Origin: UBA3478 sp046048095
GTDB taxonomy: Bacteria; Bacteroidota; Bacteroidia; Flavobacteriales; Flavobacteriaceae
DNA: 7,569 nucleotides
Assembly: GCA_046048095.1 (NCBI GenBank)
Contig: JBJOGS010000055.1
Coordinates: 1-7,569 of the forward strand
Direction of reading: 5' to 3'
Below the pieces are notes generated by a model. The model saw nothing but the letters and a program-made list of their open reading frames with translations. It had not been told where the DNA came from and did not search any database. Made by a program: the position numbers and the translations under genes. Of this stretch, positions 6,560 through 7,569 are shown in pieces; position 1 is the stretch's first letter, and each line of letters begins with the position of its first letter.

Positions 6560-7569
6560 TTAGGTGGCTAGAGATTGAAGTTGAATGAGATTGTAATAGA
6601 TGCCTTTCTTAGAAAGCAGTTCGTTGTGTGTTCCGATTTCAGCGATGCGCTTTTTGTCGAGCACGATGATGCGATCTGCTTTTTGAACGGTAGAGAGTCG
6701 GTGCGCAATGATTAGGGTAGTGCGATCTTTTTGTATCGAGTCTAAGGCGAGTTGTACCTCTCGCTCGCTCTCGGTATCTAAGGACGAAGTGGCTTCGTCA
6801 AGCACGAGTATCGGAGCATCCTTGTAAAAGGCGCGTGCGATGGCTATGCGCTGCTTCTGTCCTCCACTTAGACGATTACCGTCATCGCCTAAAATCGTGT
6901 CATAACCTTGACTTAATTGCGAAATAAACTCAGCGGCATTCGCTTTTTCTGCGGCCAACTTCACTTTTTCTAGCGAAAAATGGGCAGCGCCTAAGGCGAT
7001 ATTGTTGCTCACCGAATCATTGAAGAGCATGGCTTCTTGAGTGACGAAGGCGATGTGTTTGCGCAAGGTGGTTTTTGTAAATGCACGAATGTCTACGCCA
7101 TCAATAGTGATGCTTCCTTTGTCGACGTCATAAAAACGGCTTAAAAGATGAACCATAGTGCTTTTTCCACTTCCAGAGGTTCCGACAATAGCCACGGTCT
7201 CACCCTTAGCGACCTTAAGTTCAAAGGTCTCTAAAATCGGATCCTGTCCGTAGCTGAACGACACTTGATTGAAACTGAGTTCGCGGTCAAAACTGAACGA
7301 TGTGGGCGATTTTGGGTCTAAAAGGGTATGCTCTGTATCGATAATTTCCAGAATGCGCTCTAGCGCGGGCTTACCCTTTTTTAGATTGTAATTGACTGTA
7401 GTGAGCAGCTTCACGGGATTAATTATCGTGTAAAAAAGTCCGATGTATCCCATGAATTCTTGCGGACTAAGTTGTGAGTCTCCTCGAAGCACCAGCGATC
7501 CGCCATACCAAAGCACCACTAGAACGACCAAGACCCCTAAAAATTCACTCAACGGAGAAGCCAAGGCAT
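6560..7569 (-). CDS. MsbA-type ABC exporter, C-terminal part (last TM helices and ATPase domain)
   Basis: This is a half-size ABC exporter with membrane and ATPase domains in one chain, expected to act as a homodimer in the inner membrane. The frame is open to the window edge; 335 residues are visible of roughly 590-610, so the first four or so membrane helices are missing. Numbering from the first complete codon (7567-7565), two hydrophobic helices at about 7-26 and 38-55 match TM5 and TM6. The ATPase domain follows: A-loop Y106, Walker A GTSGSGKST (129-137, K135), Q-loop Q177, signature LSGGQ (233-237), Walker B ILVLDE with D257 and catalytic E258, D-loop SSLD (261-264) and H-loop H289. All catalytic elements are intact. 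The form resembles lipid A/lipid flippases of the MsbA group and general multidrug exporters; the substrate cannot be decided from this part. It ends 10 bp before rsmB, so the two are probably co-transcribed. A TTG at 7564-7562 is an internal leucine, not the start. Confidence 0.93.
   Translation of the reverse strand, partial: ALASPLSEFLGVLVVLVVLWYGGSLVLRGDSQLSPQEFMGYIGLFYTIINPVKLLTTVNYNLKKGKPALERILEIIDTEHTLLDPKSPTSFSFDRELSFNQVSFSYGQDPILETFELKVAKGETVAIVGTSGSGKSTMVHLLSRFYDVDKGSITIDGVDIRAFTKTTLRKHIAFVTQEAMLFNDSVSNNIALGAAHFSLEKVKLAAEKANAAEFISQLSQGYDTILGDDGNRLSGGQKQRIAIARAFYKDAPILVLDEATSSLDTESEREVQLALDSIQKDRTTLIIAHRLSTVQKADRIIVLDKKRIAEIGTHNELLSKKGIYYNLIQLQSLAT

Noticed and set aside
7562..7564. 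TTG as the start codon of the ABC transporter gene (would give a 334-residue protein)
   Set aside because: The frame stays open to the window edge and the visible part begins in the membrane domain just before TM5. A real exporter of this family needs the preceding helices, so TTG is an internal leucine codon and the gene is cut by the window.
1..7569. A novel defence, mobile or biosynthetic system
   Set aside because: Every long frame belongs to a familiar housekeeping family, coding density is near complete, and no insertion-sequence ends, att-like repeats, CRISPR repeats or tRNA genes were seen.

Overview
The window reads as ordinary chromosomal sequence from a member of the Bacteroidota, probably a Flavobacteriia-like lineage. 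Four things point there. PurL is a single chain of 1222 residues that starts MLYFFGDSTS. The RsmB-type methyltransferase starts MRFHRNLV and carries a DACAGAGGK SAM motif. None of the visible start codons has a Shine-Dalgarno sequence. One promoter-like sequence resembles the Bacteroidota TTTG / TAnnTTTG pattern. The assignment is from recalled family resemblance, not a database search.

All four genes lie on the minus strand, so transcription runs from the high coordinates to the low ones. In that order they are: the C-terminal part of an MsbA-type ABC exporter (7569-6560, N-terminus outside the window); a complete RsmB/NOP-family rRNA cytosine-5 methyltransferase (6549-5335); a complete phosphoribosylformylglycinamidine synthase, purL (5300-1632); and a long-chain acyl-CoA ligase (1590-1, C-terminus outside the window). 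The gaps are 10, 34 and 41 bp. The window is almost entirely coding, with no non-coding stretch over 300 bases and no RNA gene, mobile element or CRISPR array seen.

The four proteins serve different housekeeping tasks: lipid or substrate export, ribosome modification, purine synthesis and fatty-acid activation. The close spacing suggests a shared transcript, possibly with an extra promoter inside the end of rsmB that feeds purL. The run looks like neighbouring housekeeping genes rather than a dedicated pathway.

I did not find an undescribed biological system. The most interesting non-coding signal is an inverted repeat between purL and the ligase. Its 5' arm (as transcribed) contains the purL stop codon and its 3' arm ends 7 nt before the ligase ATG, an arrangement that could couple translation of the two genes.
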